Part shown: piece by piece, positions 26,805 to 36,161 of the stretch | Position numbering within the stretch: position 1 is the stretch's first letter | Layout: the number at the start of each line of letters is the position of its first letter | Assembly: GCA_910579205.1 (NCBI GenBank) | Contig: CAJTTD010000006.1 | Location: 1 to 64,000 of the forward strand | Direction of reading: 5' to 3' | Source: an uncultured Christensenella sp. | GTDB lineage: Bacteria; Bacillota; Clostridia; Christensenellales; Pumilibacteraceae | Length of the DNA stretch: 64,000 nt | Notes under the pieces: model-generated | What the model was told of the DNA's origin: nothing | The model's database searches: none | What the model saw: the letters and a program-made list of their open reading frames with translations, nothing else | Translations under genes and position numbers: made by a program

Positions 26805-28085
26805 ATGGACGAATACTTTTTCACACAAATGCGCGAGCTTTTGGGCGACGCGCAATACGGCGAATTTATGGACGCGTACAACAACGCGCCGCGGCACAAA
26901 GCGCTGAGAGTGAACACGCTCAAGATATCTGTAGCCGAGTTTTTGCGTCTTGCGGGCGGAGCGGAGCTTAAAAGCAATATTTTGTGTCCGCAGTCTTTTA
27001 TGTGCGACATAAAGCCGTCGCTCGACCCGCTTTACCATGCGGGGCTGTATTATATGCAAGAGCCGTCCGCGTCGGCGGCGGTATACGCGCTGTCGCCGTA
27101 TATAGGCAAAAGAGTGCTCGATCTTTGCGCCGCGCCGGGCGGAAAGAGCACGCAAGCCGCGGCGTTTATGGACGGCGGCATAATTTTTTGTAACGATGTG
27201 GAGCGAAAGCGCATACGTGCGCTCACCGATAACATAGAGCGATTGGGCGTAACCAACGCAGTCATCACATGCAATACGGCGGCGGAGTACCGCGCGGCGG
27301 GGTTCGACGGATACTTCGACACGCTCATAGTGGACGCGCCGTGCAGCGGCGGCGGCATGTCGCGGTACGAGGACGTGGCGTACACTCGCGAGACGGTGGC
27401 GGGCTGCGCGGCGCGCCAGCGCGCGATACTCGACGACGCGACGCGGCTGTTATGTAACGGCGGATATATGCTATACAGCACATGCACGTTTTCACGCGAA
27501 GAAAACGAGGATATCGTGGCGTATATAAGATCGCTCGGTTTCGACACGGTGGATATCCCGCTGCCCGCGGGCGCAGAGCGCGGTATAGGCGAAAAGGACG
27601 CGCGAAGAGTGTATCCGCACAAGTTCGACGGCGAAGGGCATTTTTACTGCGTGCTCGTAAAGCGCGGCGGATCGGACGAATGCTTTAAAGACTGCGAACA
27701 TATAAAACGAGTGAGACAAAAAACGGCGGGCGCGGACTTGGACTGCGTGGCGTTGCGCGGAAAAACGCTGTTGCCCATATCACCGCCCGAGCTTGACGGC
27801 TTGCGCATAGTGCGGGCGGGCGTGCCCGTAACCGACGAACGCGGCGAACCGTCGCACGCGCTGTCTCACGCGCTCCCGCCGCAAGTTTTCGGCGCGGTGG
27901 AGCTCGGGGAAAACGCGGCGGAATATCTGTGCGGCGGCCAGCTCGATATATCTGCGCCGTTCGGGTATAGAGTGGCTACCGTAAACGGCTATGCGCTCGG
28001 CTGGGTAAAGTCGGCGCGGTCGGGAAACGGTTCGGCGGCACTGAAAAATCTGTATCCCAAGTATGCGAGGATAAAACGCGTATAA
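26805..28085 (+). CDS. RsmF/NSUN-type RNA (cytosine-5) methyltransferase
   Basis: The 426-residue SAM enzyme shows motif I LDLCAAPGGKSTQAA (about 105-119), DAPCSGGGM with the motif IV Cys, and YSTCTFSREEN with the catalytic motif VI Cys. The pre-domain (ALRVNTLK) and a C-terminal RNA-binding part (PUA-like, about 300-426) match the RsmF group, which methylates 16S rRNA C1407 in E. coli. It lies 14 nt after truA in an RNA-modification set. RlmI/RsmB cannot be told apart by eye. Confidence 0.88.
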   Translation: MDEYFFTQMRELLGDAQYGEFMDAYNNAPRHKALRVNTLKISVAEFLRLAGGAELKSNILCPQSFMCDIKPSLDPLYHAGLYYMQEPSASAAVYALSPYIGKRVLDLCAAPGGKSTQAAAFMDGGIIFCNDVERKRIRALTDNIERLGVTNAVITCNTAAEYRAAGFDGYFDTLIVDAPCSGGGMSRYEDVAYTRETVAGCAARQRAILDDATRLLCNGGYMLYSTCTFSREENEDIVAYIRSLGFDTVDIPLPAGAERGIGEKDARRVYPHKFDGEGHFYCVLVKRGGSDECFKDCEHIKRVRQKTAGADLDCVALRGKTLLPISPPELDGLRIVRAGVPVTDERGEPSHALSHALPPQVFGAVELGENAAEYLCGGQLDISAPFGYRVATVNGYALGWVKSARSGNGSAALKNLYPKYARIKRV

Positions 28086-28149
28086 GTGCGCACGCGGTAA
28101 TTGCGCGGCGCATCTATAATAAAAAAAATTCATTAAAAGGAGATAAACC

Positions 28150-28731
28150 ATGAACGAAAAATCTATCACCGTAACAAAGACCGCGACAGAAAAAGTCGAG
28201 GCGGACACCGTCGAGATAGTTATTAACGCGACGGGCGAAGCCAAAAAGTACGCCGAAGCTACCGAAAAGGCGTGCGAATCGACGCGGGCTATCGCAGCCG
28301 CGTTCGGTCGGGAAAAGCTGGACGTTAAAAGCCGCGGCAGTCATACCCGTGCGGTGCGCGAAGGCAATAAGATAGTCGGATACCGCGCCGTTGACAGTTT
28401 GGTCGTGCGCATGGATGCGGATAAGGAAAAGCTGGGCGCAGCGCTCGAAGTATTGGGCGAGTATGCGTGCGAATGGAACACTTCGTTTTCGGTAGGCAAG
28501 AAAAAGACGGAGGGTCTGTTGACCCGCGCCGTACAGCAAGCGCGGCAAAGCGCGGAGATAATCGCCGCCGCGGCAAACGTCAAGCTGGGCGGGCTTATCA
28601 AGGTGGAGTATTCGTCGTCCGACTTCGACAGACCCATGCTCATGCGCGCCGCAGTGGGCGGTAACGGCGAGCCCGATCCCGAACTCGTTACGCTGAGCGA
28701 GACCGTAGTTTGCACATGGGCGGTGGAATAA
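28150..28731 (+). CDS. SIMPL (DUF541) domain protein
   Basis: The 193-residue protein begins NEKSITVTKTATEKVEADTVEIVINATGEAKKYAEA, and has GYRAVDSLVVRM and LTRAVQQARQSAEIIAAAANVKLGGLIKVEYS, typical of SIMPL/BP26-like proteins. AAAAGGAG precedes the ATG. No signal peptide is present, unlike the periplasmic members, so it acts in the cytosol. The function of the family is unclear. Confidence 0.85.
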   Translation: MNEKSITVTKTATEKVEADTVEIVINATGEAKKYAEATEKACESTRAIAAAFGREKLDVKSRGSHTRAVREGNKIVGYRAVDSLVVRMDADKEKLGAALEVLGEYACEWNTSFSVGKKKTEGLLTRAVQQARQSAEIIAAAANVKLGGLIKVEYSSSDFDRPMLMRAAVGGNGEPDPELVTLSETVVCTWAVE

Positions 28732-28777
28732 CTTTTTACAACGACCTTAAGCGCATAAATGCGCAAGGATAAATTCG

Positions 28778-28806
28778 TTGACAAAACCGCCGATATATGT
28801 TAAAAT
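28778..28806 (+). promoter_or_regulatory. Promoter of the small zinc-binding gene
   Basis: TTGACA (28778-28783), 17 nt, TAAAAT (28801-28806). The leader is about 95 nt. Confidence 0.7.
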
Positions 28807-28909
28807 ATATCCACAAGTTTTAAATCACGCTTATGGCAAGTTATGTCTTTTACTTTATTTGTCTGTCGGCTCTTTTAAAAATTGAATCTAAAAAGGAGAT
28901 CGACCGAGC

Positions 28910-29080
28910 ATGACAGACAAGGTGTTAAAGTGCAAGGACTGCGGCAAGGAGTTTACGTTCACTGCGGGTGAACAAGAGTTCTATGCCGAAAAAGGCTTTG
29001 AACACGAGCCGAGCCGTTGCCCCGAATGCAGAAAAGCCTTCAAGGCAAGACGCAACGCGCAACGCGGCGAAAGAAGATAA
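28910..29080 (+). CDS. Small zinc-binding (zf-trcl type) protein
   Basis: The 56-residue protein reads MTDKVLKCKDCGKEFTFTAG with a second CPEC pair (about 37-40) and a basic Arg-rich tail. The CxxC plus CxxC layout and FYAEKGFEHEPSRC match the zinc-ribbon family found as short stand-alone proteins or fused to other domains in Bacillota. AAAAGGAGATCGACCGAGC precedes the ATG. It has its own promoter and terminator, so it is a single-gene transcript. A nucleic-acid role is guessed from the basic tail. Confidence 0.85.
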   Translation: MTDKVLKCKDCGKEFTFTAGEQEFYAEKGFEHEPSRCPECRKAFKARRNAQRGERR

Positions 29081-29093
29081 CATTAAGTTTATG

Positions 29094-29124
29094 AGGCTCG
29101 GATATGTCCGAGCCTTGTTTTTTG
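29094..29124 (+). terminator. Terminator of the small zinc-binding gene
   Basis: AGGCTCGGA, loop TATG, TCCGAGCCT, then TGTTTTTTG. Strong intrinsic terminator. Confidence 0.92.
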
Positions 29125-29347
29125 TTCGAACTCGATCGAAATATGCCCGTTCGGTATTTTAACTGTGTATTGCGCTAAACTATACATGTGTATAAAGCCG
29201 CTGTCGTGTATATACGTATGCGTCGGCCCGCCGGTGATGCGTGCGGCATGCCGAGCTTAAAGACGGGGAAGCCGCGCATATTTTTGCGCATTCGGCATAA
29301 TATTTACAGTCGCACCGTTACGGTATCGGCGGCGGGTCTTAAAAGTG

Positions 29348-29376
29348 TTGACAAGTCGGCGCGGTTGTGATAAAAT
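29348..29376 (+). promoter_or_regulatory. Promoter of the CNNM/CBS gene
   Basis: TTGACA (29348-29353), 17 nt, TAAAAT (29371-29376), about 60 nt before the start codon. The rest of the gap (29125-29347) shows no gene or repeat I can support. Confidence 0.75.
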
Positions 29377-29437
29377 ACCAACCAAGTGTATTTATATATA
29401 CAGAAAATTTTATAAATGAGGAGATTATTCGTCCGAT

Positions 29438-30736
29438 ATGGACAGTTCCCCAACAAACTTATTTAGCGCGGCGGTCGCTTGGACGGGCGCGCAAACAGGA
29501 TTATTGATAGTACTTATAGCGCTTGTAATGCTTTCCGCGTTCTTCTCTTCGGCGGAGACCGCGTTTACTACGGTCAGCAGAGTGCGCTTGCACACGCTCG
29601 AAGCCAACGGAGTAAAGTGGGCCAAGCGCGCGGGAAAGATGGTCGATTCATACGATAAGCTTTTGACCACGATTCTTATCGGAAATAATATCGTCAATAT
29701 AGTCGGCTCGTCGCTCGCGACGGTGTTTTTCGTCGCGCTCATGGCAAACCAACAGACCGCCGTTACGGTATCCACCGTGGTTATGACGCTGGCGGTCTTG
29801 ATATTCGGCGAGATAACGCCCAAGACGCTTGCCAAGGAACATCCCGAAGGCATGGTCCATGCGTTCTGCAATATTTTATGGCTTTTGGAGCTTTTGTTTT
29901 TTCCGCTCACGTTTATATTCTCGATGTGGAAAAAACTTCTGCTCAAAATATTCAAATTCAAAAAATCGCCCGGCATAACAGAAGACGAGCTTTTGACATA
30001 CGTGGAGACCGCGCACAGCGAGGGCGGCATAGACGAACACGAATCGGAGCTTATACGTTCCGCAATAGAGTTTGAAGACCTCGACGTGGGCGACATAATG
30101 ACGCACCGCGTAGGCGTGATCGCAGCGCCCGACGACGCGGCGATGGACGAAGTAGCAAAGCTGTTCCGCGACAACGGCTATTCGCGCTTGCCCGTGTTCA
30201 GCGGCACTATAGACACCGTTACGGGCATAATCCACGAAAAAGACTTTTTGATGGCGCTCATAGACGGCGCGGACAATTTTAAATCGTGCGTGCAACCCAC
30301 GGTTTGCCTGTCCGAAAATATGAAGATATCGTCCGCTCTTCGCATGATGCAAAAGGGCAAGATACACATGGCGGTCGTCGTCGATGAGTACGGCGGAACA
30401 AGCGGCATAATCACCATGGAAGATATCCTCGAGGAGCTTGTCGGCGAGATATACGACGAGCACGACGAAGTAGAGGAATTCATTAAAAAGACGGGCGATA
30501 ACGTATACTCGGTAAACGGCAACGCGCCGCTTTTGGACGTGTTCGACTACATAGGCGCGGACGTTAAAGAGGACTTCGAGTCGGCGTCTGTCGGCGGATG
30601 GGTTACCGAACAAATGGAAAAGATCCCCGTGTCTGGCGAGAGCTTCGATTATCTCAACCTTCACATAGTTGTTTCGCGGTCTACGCCTAAGCGCGTGTCC
30701 GAAGTTCAGATAACGGTAAACGAACAAAAGGAATGA
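29438..30736 (+). CDS. CNNM/CorC-type membrane protein with CBS pair
   Basis: The 432-residue protein has a DUF21 membrane domain (about 20-190, with SAFFSSAETAFTTVSRVRL and ILIGNNIVNI), two CBS domains (about 205-330, opening DIMTHRVGVIA) and a C-terminal CorC/HlyC domain (about 345-425). The family includes Mg2+/Na+ transport proteins (CNNM, CorB, MpfA). CBS domains likely bind ATP-Mg. GAGGAGATT lies before the ATG. It is monocistronic; the palindromic element follows. Confidence 0.9.
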   Translation: MDSSPTNLFSAAVAWTGAQTGLLIVLIALVMLSAFFSSAETAFTTVSRVRLHTLEANGVKWAKRAGKMVDSYDKLLTTILIGNNIVNIVGSSLATVFFVALMANQQTAVTVSTVVMTLAVLIFGEITPKTLAKEHPEGMVHAFCNILWLLELLFFPLTFIFSMWKKLLLKIFKFKKSPGITEDELLTYVETAHSEGGIDEHESELIRSAIEFEDLDVGDIMTHRVGVIAAPDDAAMDEVAKLFRDNGYSRLPVFSGTIDTVTGIIHEKDFLMALIDGADNFKSCVQPTVCLSENMKISSALRMMQKGKIHMAVVVDEYGGTSGIITMEDILEELVGEIYDEHDEVEEFIKKTGDNVYSVNGNAPLLDVFDYIGADVKEDFESASVGGWVTEQMEKIPVSGESFDYLNLHIVVSRSTPKRVSEVQITVNEQKE

Positions 30737-30770
30737 CGACTAACGATACTGTTCGGTCGTAACACGCTGC

Positions 30771-31063
30771 AATCATACGAGTGTCTAACCCCAAGGATAA
30801 CACTCGATAGCGGGCGGTTTTGGGCAATCTCTACGTTAAAGCCGCTTGTCGTAGCGCCACTACGACTTCGCGACTTTGCCTTGACCTTGCTTCAAAACCG
30901 CCTCGCTTCGAGCACGTAGTGTTTTTACGGAGCAAATCGCGAGGATAGACGTGCAAAACGGAGCGCGTCGTACTTTAAGTAGTACGGCAAACGACGCTTT
31001 GCGCGTATAGACTGCGATTTGCCCGTAAAAATGTATCTGTTGGGGTTAGCCACTCGTACGAAT
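30771..31063. mobile_element. MITE-like palindromic element with terminal inverted repeats
   Basis: The ends are 24-bp inverted repeats (30771-30794 and 31040-31063) with about three mismatches, sharing the core CTAACCCCAA. Inside are two long imperfect hairpins: one about 30805-30917 (arms GCGGGCGGTTTTG and CAAAACCGCCTCGC) and one about 30924-31030 (arms TTTTTACGG and CCGTAAAAA, with CAAATCGC / GCGATTTG). There is no gene in it and no clear target-site duplication. It fills the gap between the CNNM gene and the GH13 gene. It may be a non-autonomous element or a structured RNA. Confidence 0.7.
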
Positions 31064-31076
31064 AGGGGGAGAGCAA

Positions 31077-32753
31077 ATGAATATACACGCCTTGTATCAC
31101 AGACCGCAGAGCGAGTACGCGTTTCCCGTGTCGCTCGATCGCGCAGTAATACGGTTTCGCGCGGCGAGAGACGACCTAAAGAGCGTTCGGCTCGTAGTCA
31201 AGTATAAGTACAACGAAAAGCCGATAGGCGAAGCGGTCATGCGCAAGAGGTTTTCGGACACGCTATTCGACTATTACGAGCATACTGTGGAAACCGACCG
31301 CGGACGGAGGCTGTATTATTTTGTTTTGACCGATAATTGCGGCAACGTCATGTATTATACAGAGACGGGCGCTCTGCCGCCCGAGGATATCCCCGACGGA
31401 TATTTTCCGCATTTTCAGATACCGTTCGTATCGGTGTCCGATGTTGTTTCCGTTCCGCAAAAGTTCCGCAATACGGTCATTTATCAGATATTCCCCGATA
31501 GATTTTACACGGCGTCGCCCAAGACCGATTGGGGCAAGAGACCGCGGCACGACGATTATTTCGGCGGCGATCTTTGGGGCGCGGCGGAAAAGCTCTACCA
31601 TATAAGTTCGCTCGGCATGAACGCCGTGTATCTCACGCCCATAACGGCCTCGCGTTCCAATCACCGTTACGACGTGGAAGATTATTACAGCGTGGACGAA
31701 CGGCTGGGCGGAGACCGCGCGTTCGCCGCTTTTGTGGATCGCGCGCACGCGCTCGGTATAAAGGTGATTTTGGACGGGGTATTCAACCACTGTTCCGCGC
31801 ACAACCGCATGTTTGCCGACGTGCGAGCAAACGGCAAAAGATCGCAATTTTACGATTGGTTCATAATTAAGGGCGACGCTCCGCATTGTAACTTTTCGGG
31901 CGGCAGAGCCGATTGCAATTACGAAACGTTTGCTTGGAATGCGGCGTACATGCCCAAGCTGAATTGCGACAACTATAAAGTCCGCGCATTTGCCGCCGAC
32001 GTTGCGGCGCATTGGATAAAAAAATTCGGCGTGGACGCATGGCGGCTGGACGTAGGCGACGACGTGTCGATAGAGATGTGGCGCGAAGTGCGAAGAGCAA
32101 TAAAGGCTGCGGACGGCAATGCAATAATGATAGGCGAAAACTGGATGGACCCGCGCGCGTACTTGAGCGGCGGGGCATTCGACGGCGTTATGAATTACGG
32201 TTTTTTACGCGCCGTGCGCGATTGGCTCGCATACAAAAAGACGGACGCGATCGGCGCGGCGCAGCAGTTGGTCAGATCGTATTTGCGCGTTAATAGCGCC
32301 AATGCGCGCATGATGATGAATCTTATAGACAGCCACGACACGCACAGATTTTTTACGCTGTGCGGCGAGGATATGTTCGACTATCATGCGGCGCTTGCAG
32401 TCATGTTCTTTTACGACGGCATGCCCACCGTATATTACGGCGACGAGCTTCCGCTTTCGGGCGACAGCGACCCCGACTGCAGACGCGGGTTCGACTGGTC
32501 GAGAACGGGCAGCGAGACTTCGAGGCTTATAAAAACATTGGCGGATATGCGGCGCGGCGAGGCAGACGACGCGGAAACGGATATACGCGCGGAAAACGGC
32601 GCGCTCGTTATTACGCGCACTGCGGGCGGCAAAACGAATTCGCTCGCAGTAAATGCTACCGACCGCACCGCGGGAACGGCGTTGGGCGATATCCCGCCCC
32701 GATCGGCTTCCGTCGTTATAGACGGGAATGCGGTTAAGCTCGGCGTGCGGTGA
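31077..32753 (+). CDS. GH13 alpha-glycosidase (cyclomaltodextrinase/neopullulanase type)
   Basis: The 558-residue cytoplasmic enzyme has an N-terminal beta domain (about 1-120) and a GH13 barrel. Conserved regions: I ILDGVFNHCS (about 231), II DAWRLDVGDD with the nucleophile Asp (about 322), III IGENW with the acid/base Glu (about 352), IV LIDSHDTHRF with the third Asp (about 417). The N-domain and no signal peptide fit the GH13_20 group, which splits cyclodextrins, pullulan or maltodextrins inside the cell. The GGGGGAGAGC RBS is 14 nt beyond the palindromic element. Partner: malQ. Confidence 0.9.
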   Translation: MNIHALYHRPQSEYAFPVSLDRAVIRFRAARDDLKSVRLVVKYKYNEKPIGEAVMRKRFSDTLFDYYEHTVETDRGRRLYYFVLTDNCGNVMYYTETGALPPEDIPDGYFPHFQIPFVSVSDVVSVPQKFRNTVIYQIFPDRFYTASPKTDWGKRPRHDDYFGGDLWGAAEKLYHISSLGMNAVYLTPITASRSNHRYDVEDYYSVDERLGGDRAFAAFVDRAHALGIKVILDGVFNHCSAHNRMFADVRANGKRSQFYDWFIIKGDAPHCNFSGGRADCNYETFAWNAAYMPKLNCDNYKVRAFAADVAAHWIKKFGVDAWRLDVGDDVSIEMWREVRRAIKAADGNAIMIGENWMDPRAYLSGGAFDGVMNYGFLRAVRDWLAYKKTDAIGAAQQLVRSYLRVNSANARMMMNLIDSHDTHRFFTLCGEDMFDYHAALAVMFFYDGMPTVYYGDELPLSGDSDPDCRRGFDWSRTGSETSRLIKTLADMRRGEADDAETDIRAENGALVITRTAGGKTNSLAVNATDRTAGTALGDIPPRSASVVIDGNAVKLGVR

Positions 32754-32794
32754 TCTTGCCGTCCATATAAACATTGCAAACAGCCGTTCGTCGC

Positions 32795-32823
32795 TTGACT
32801 AAACGTTCCGTTTAATGTACAAT
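32795..32823 (+). promoter_or_regulatory. asnS promoter
   Basis: TTGACT (32795-32800), 17 nt, TACAAT (32818-32823), 22 nt before the ATG. A short leader leaves no room for a T-box. Confidence 0.7.
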
Positions 32824-32845
32824 ATCAGTCAATGGAGTTTTTACT

Positions 32846-34225
32846 ATGAAACACATCGATTTGGCAAAGATAAAAACGGACGCCGCCTTGATAGGACAGA
32901 GCGTAACTGTCTGCGGTTGGGTGCGCACTTCGCGCGATTCCAAGAACGTGGCTTTTGCGGAGATAAACGACGGGAGCGAGCTGGAGCATATCCAAGTGGT
33001 TTTCGACAAAGCGGACTTCTCCGACGGAGAGCTTGCGCCTTTGCTGTCGCTCGGCGCGGCGGTCAAAGTAACGGGCACGGTCGAAAAGGGGCTTAAAGCG
33101 GAGAGCGTGGAGATACGCGCGCAAAGAGCCGAGCTTTTGGGCGGATGCGACAGCACGTATCCGTTGCAGAAAAAGCGGCATACCATGGAATATTTGCGCA
33201 CTATACCGCATTTGCGCGTGCGCACAAACACTTTCAACGCAGTGTTCCGCGTGCGCAGCGAGCTGTCCTACGCGGTGCATAAGTATTTTCATAAGAAAGG
33301 ATACTACTACGTTCACTCGCCCATAATCACGGGCAGCGACTGCGAGGGCGCGGGCGAATCGTTTAAGGTAACCACCATAGGTTACGACAAAAAATTCAAC
33401 AGCGAAGACGAGTATTACAAAAACGACTTTTTCGGGCGCAGCGCAGGGCTTACCGTGTCCGGTCAGCTCGAAGGCGAGGTCATGGCGACCGCGCTCGGCA
33501 AGATATACACGTTCGGACCTACGTTCCGCGCGGAAAACAGCAACACGCCCCGCCATGTCGCCGAGTTTTGGCAGATAGAGCCCGAAGTGGCGTTTGCCGA
33601 TATCGACGATATCATAGCGATAGCGACCGATATGATAAAGAGCCTTATCGCGCATCTTTTAGACAACTGCATGAAAGAGCTGGAGTTTTTCGACGCGCGG
33701 TTTGAAAAGGGGCTTATAGACAAACTGCGCCACGTAGTGGACAGCGACTTTGCGCGCGTGGAATATACCGACGCTATAGAAATACTCAAGAAATCGGGCA
33801 AGACGTTTGTATATCCCGTCGATTGGGACGAGGGGTTGCAGACCGAACACGAGCGGTACTTGACCGACGAATATTTTAAAAAGCCCGTGTTTGTAGTAAA
33901 CTATCCGCGCAAGATAAAATCGTTCTACATGAAGCAGAACGCGGACGGAAAAACGGTGGCGGCGACGGATTTGCTCGTTCCCGGCATAGGCGAGATAATC
34001 GGCTGTTCGGAACGCGAAGCGGACTACGACAAGCTGTTATCGGAAATAAAGTCGCGCGGCATGAAACTTTCGGACTACGACAATTATCTCGATCTGCGCA
34101 AGTTCGGCACAGTGCCGCACAGCGGTTTCGGTCTCGGTCTCGAGCGCATGCTCATGTATGTTACGGGCATGTCCAATATACGCGACGTGATAGAATTTCC
34201 GCGCGCCAAAGACGATCTTAAATAA
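32846..34225 (+). CDS. asnS: Asparagine--tRNA ligase
   Basis: The 459-residue class II synthetase has an N-terminal OB fold (VTVCGWVRTSRDSKNVAFAEINDGS, about 20-45), motif 2 GPTFRAENSNTPRHVAEFWQIEPE type and motif 3 GFGLGLERMLMYVTG. The NTPRHVAEFWQ block and length fit AsnRS rather than AspRS, which carries an extra insertion domain. A TGGAG lies before the ATG. Having AsnRS means Asn-tRNA can be made directly. The next gene follows after 15 nt. Confidence 0.95.
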   Translation: MKHIDLAKIKTDAALIGQSVTVCGWVRTSRDSKNVAFAEINDGSELEHIQVVFDKADFSDGELAPLLSLGAAVKVTGTVEKGLKAESVEIRAQRAELLGGCDSTYPLQKKRHTMEYLRTIPHLRVRTNTFNAVFRVRSELSYAVHKYFHKKGYYYVHSPIITGSDCEGAGESFKVTTIGYDKKFNSEDEYYKNDFFGRSAGLTVSGQLEGEVMATALGKIYTFGPTFRAENSNTPRHVAEFWQIEPEVAFADIDDIIAIATDMIKSLIAHLLDNCMKELEFFDARFEKGLIDKLRHVVDSDFARVEYTDAIEILKKSGKTFVYPVDWDEGLQTEHERYLTDEYFKKPVFVVNYPRKIKSFYMKQNADGKTVAATDLLVPGIGEIIGCSEREADYDKLLSEIKSRGMKLSDYDNYLDLRKFGTVPHSGFGLGLERMLMYVTGMSNIRDVIEFPRAKDDLK

Positions 34226-34240
34226 CGCGTTTTTTCTCGA

Positions 34241-35179
34241 ATGGATAAGCGCGGAAAGCTTTACGAATTCCTTATAAACCCGCCGCTCTGGCTGTGCATA
34301 ATCGTGTGGACCGTAGAAGTGCTTCTTATCGTGGCATGTATTACGCTGTACTTTTTGGGTCTCGGTCTGCAATTATGGGCGGTGGCGGTCTACGCCGCGA
34401 CATTGGCGTTTTTTCTGCTGTCGACATATTGCGTGCTTTCGGTGGTCGGCGTTACCGAACGCGCAAAAAACTGCATAAATATACGCAAATTCTTTTCCGA
34501 TTACGGATTCCGAGCTTACGTGTACGCGTTTGTTTCCGCCGTTTTCAATGTTGCGTATATCGTGTGCGGCGTGATAATAGCCGTGGTTACCAAATCCCAT
34601 TGGCTGGGCGTTTTGGTCGGTTATCACGTAGTTATAGCCGTCGCGCGCACGGTGGTGATATTGACCGTAAAAAACCATACGGGTAACGGACAAGCATACA
34701 GACTGCGCGCATACACATACAGCGGCGGCGCGCTCATGCTGCTGTCGCTTGCCATAATTCCCGTAATAAAGCTTGTCGTAGAAGATGAAAATACGTACAC
34801 ATATTTTTTGATAAGCGCTATAGCATACGTTTGCGTCATCGCGCTTTATGCGTTTATAAAACTCGGCGTGGCGATATACAATCTCAAGCGCGTGCATAAG
34901 TATCACGATATGTCGCTGTACGCCATAAAGAACATCAGTTTCGCCGACGCGTTGATAACGCTCTTTGCTTTGCAGGCGACTATGTTAAAAGAGTTCGGCA
35001 ACGTCGCGCTTGGCGCGGTGCTCAATCCCTTTCTCGGCGGCACGGTGTCGCTTGCAATATTCATTATCGGCTCATACATGTTCGGTTCGGGCATAGCAAA
35101 ACTAAAGGAACTAAAATCGAGCGGGTATGATAATGAGCCGACGGAAGTGCAAAACGGCGAAATGCCCGTCGGCGAATAA
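34241..35179 (+). CDS. Multi-pass membrane protein of unknown function
   Basis: The 312-residue protein has about eight hydrophobic helices (for example near 18-42, 46-68, 95-120, 122-146, 160-180, 185-208, 235-255, 265-285) and a short acidic tail. The first 15 residues are soluble (MDKRGKLYEFLINPP). No family motif is recognised. It is 15 nt after asnS and 70 nt before an ABC exporter, so it might be an accessory to that exporter or simply co-transcribed. No signal of transport residues was seen. Confidence 0.6.
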   Translation: MDKRGKLYEFLINPPLWLCIIVWTVEVLLIVACITLYFLGLGLQLWAVAVYAATLAFFLLSTYCVLSVVGVTERAKNCINIRKFFSDYGFRAYVYAFVSAVFNVAYIVCGVIIAVVTKSHWLGVLVGYHVVIAVARTVVILTVKNHTGNGQAYRLRAYTYSGGALMLLSLAIIPVIKLVVEDENTYTYFLISAIAYVCVIALYAFIKLGVAIYNLKRVHKYHDMSLYAIKNISFADALITLFALQATMLKEFGNVALGAVLNPFLGGTVSLAIFIIGSYMFGSGIAKLKELKSSGYDNEPTEVQNGEMPVGE

Positions 35180-35249
35180 TAGAGCAGTTATGCCGCATGC
35201 AGAGCGGGTTATAGCATATAAATTCTGAAAATGCACTGGAGACGCTTAT

Positions 35250-36161
35250 ATGTCCGACATAATAAAGATAGAAAATCTGGTAAAGAGATTCGGCGAGCTT
35301 ACCGCGGTGAACGATGTTTCGTTCAGAGTAAAGCGCGGCGAGCTGTTTGCGTTTTTGGGCGTAAACGGCGCGGGCAAGTCCACTACTATTTCGGTGCTTA
35401 GCGGTCAGATCGAGCGCGACGGCGGCACGGTGATAGTGGACGGCATGGACATAGATACCGATCTCGATAGAATAAAGAGCGAAATAGGCGTCGTGTTTCA
35501 AGGCTCGGCGCTCGATAGGGTGCTGAATGTAAAAGAGAACCTAAAAAGCCGCGCGGCGCTTTACGGAATATTCGGCGCGGACTTCGACAAGCGATACGAC
35601 GAGCTTGACAAAATGCTGTCGCTGAAAGAATTGGAAAAACGTCCCTTAGGCAAGCTGTCGGGCGGACAAAGACGGCGTTGCGATATTGCGCGTGCTCTTT
35701 TGCACAAGCCAAAAATACTTATACTCGACGAGCCTACTACGGGACTCGATCCGCAGACGCGCAGCGCCGTTTGGCGCGTTATTTCGGAACTGCGCAAGGA
35801 CGACGACATGACTGTGTTTTTGACCACGCACTACATGGAAGAAGCGGCGGACGCCGATTACGTTGTAATACTCGACGGCGGCAAGGTAGTGGCAAACGGC
35901 ACGCCCATAGAGCTTAAAAACGAATACACGGGCGACTTTATATCGTTTTACGACCGCGACGAAGCGTCGCTCGCGCCGCTCGGCAAACCGACGGAAAAGA
36001 TATCGGGCGGGTATAGGATAGCCGTTGCTAACACCGCGGAAGCTACCGCGCTCATAAAAGCGCACCCCGAACTGTTTACCGATTACGAAGTGAGCAAGGG
36101 CAAAATGGACGACGTGTTTTTGTCGGCGACGGGCAAAAAACTGACGGGGGACGGGCAATGA
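35250..36161 (+). CDS. DrrA-type ABC transporter ATP-binding protein
   Basis: The 303-residue ATPase has Walker A GVNGAGKST (about 38-46), Q-loop VFQGSALDRVLNVKENL, signature LSGGQRRRCDIARALL and Walker B LILDEPTTGLDPQT. The ENL and Q-loop pattern with a C-terminal extension of about 80 residues fit the DrrA/ABC-2 drug or polysaccharide exporters. It overlaps the permease gene by 4 nt, so both are made together. Confidence 0.92.
   Translation: MSDIIKIENLVKRFGELTAVNDVSFRVKRGELFAFLGVNGAGKSTTISVLSGQIERDGGTVIVDGMDIDTDLDRIKSEIGVVFQGSALDRVLNVKENLKSRAALYGIFGADFDKRYDELDKMLSLKELEKRPLGKLSGGQRRRCDIARALLHKPKILILDEPTTGLDPQTRSAVWRVISELRKDDDMTVFLTTHYMEEAADADYVVILDGGKVVANGTPIELKNEYTGDFISFYDRDEASLAPLGKPTEKISGGYRIAVANTAEATALIKAHPELFTDYEVSKGKMDDVFLSATGKKLTGDGQ

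Noticed and set aside
28910..29162. Alternative frame 28968-29162
   Set aside because: Overlaps the well-supported 56-residue zinc protein in another frame and runs through its terminator.
32754..32845. T-box before asnS
   Set aside because: The promoter lies only 22 nt before the ATG, leaving no space for a T-box leader.
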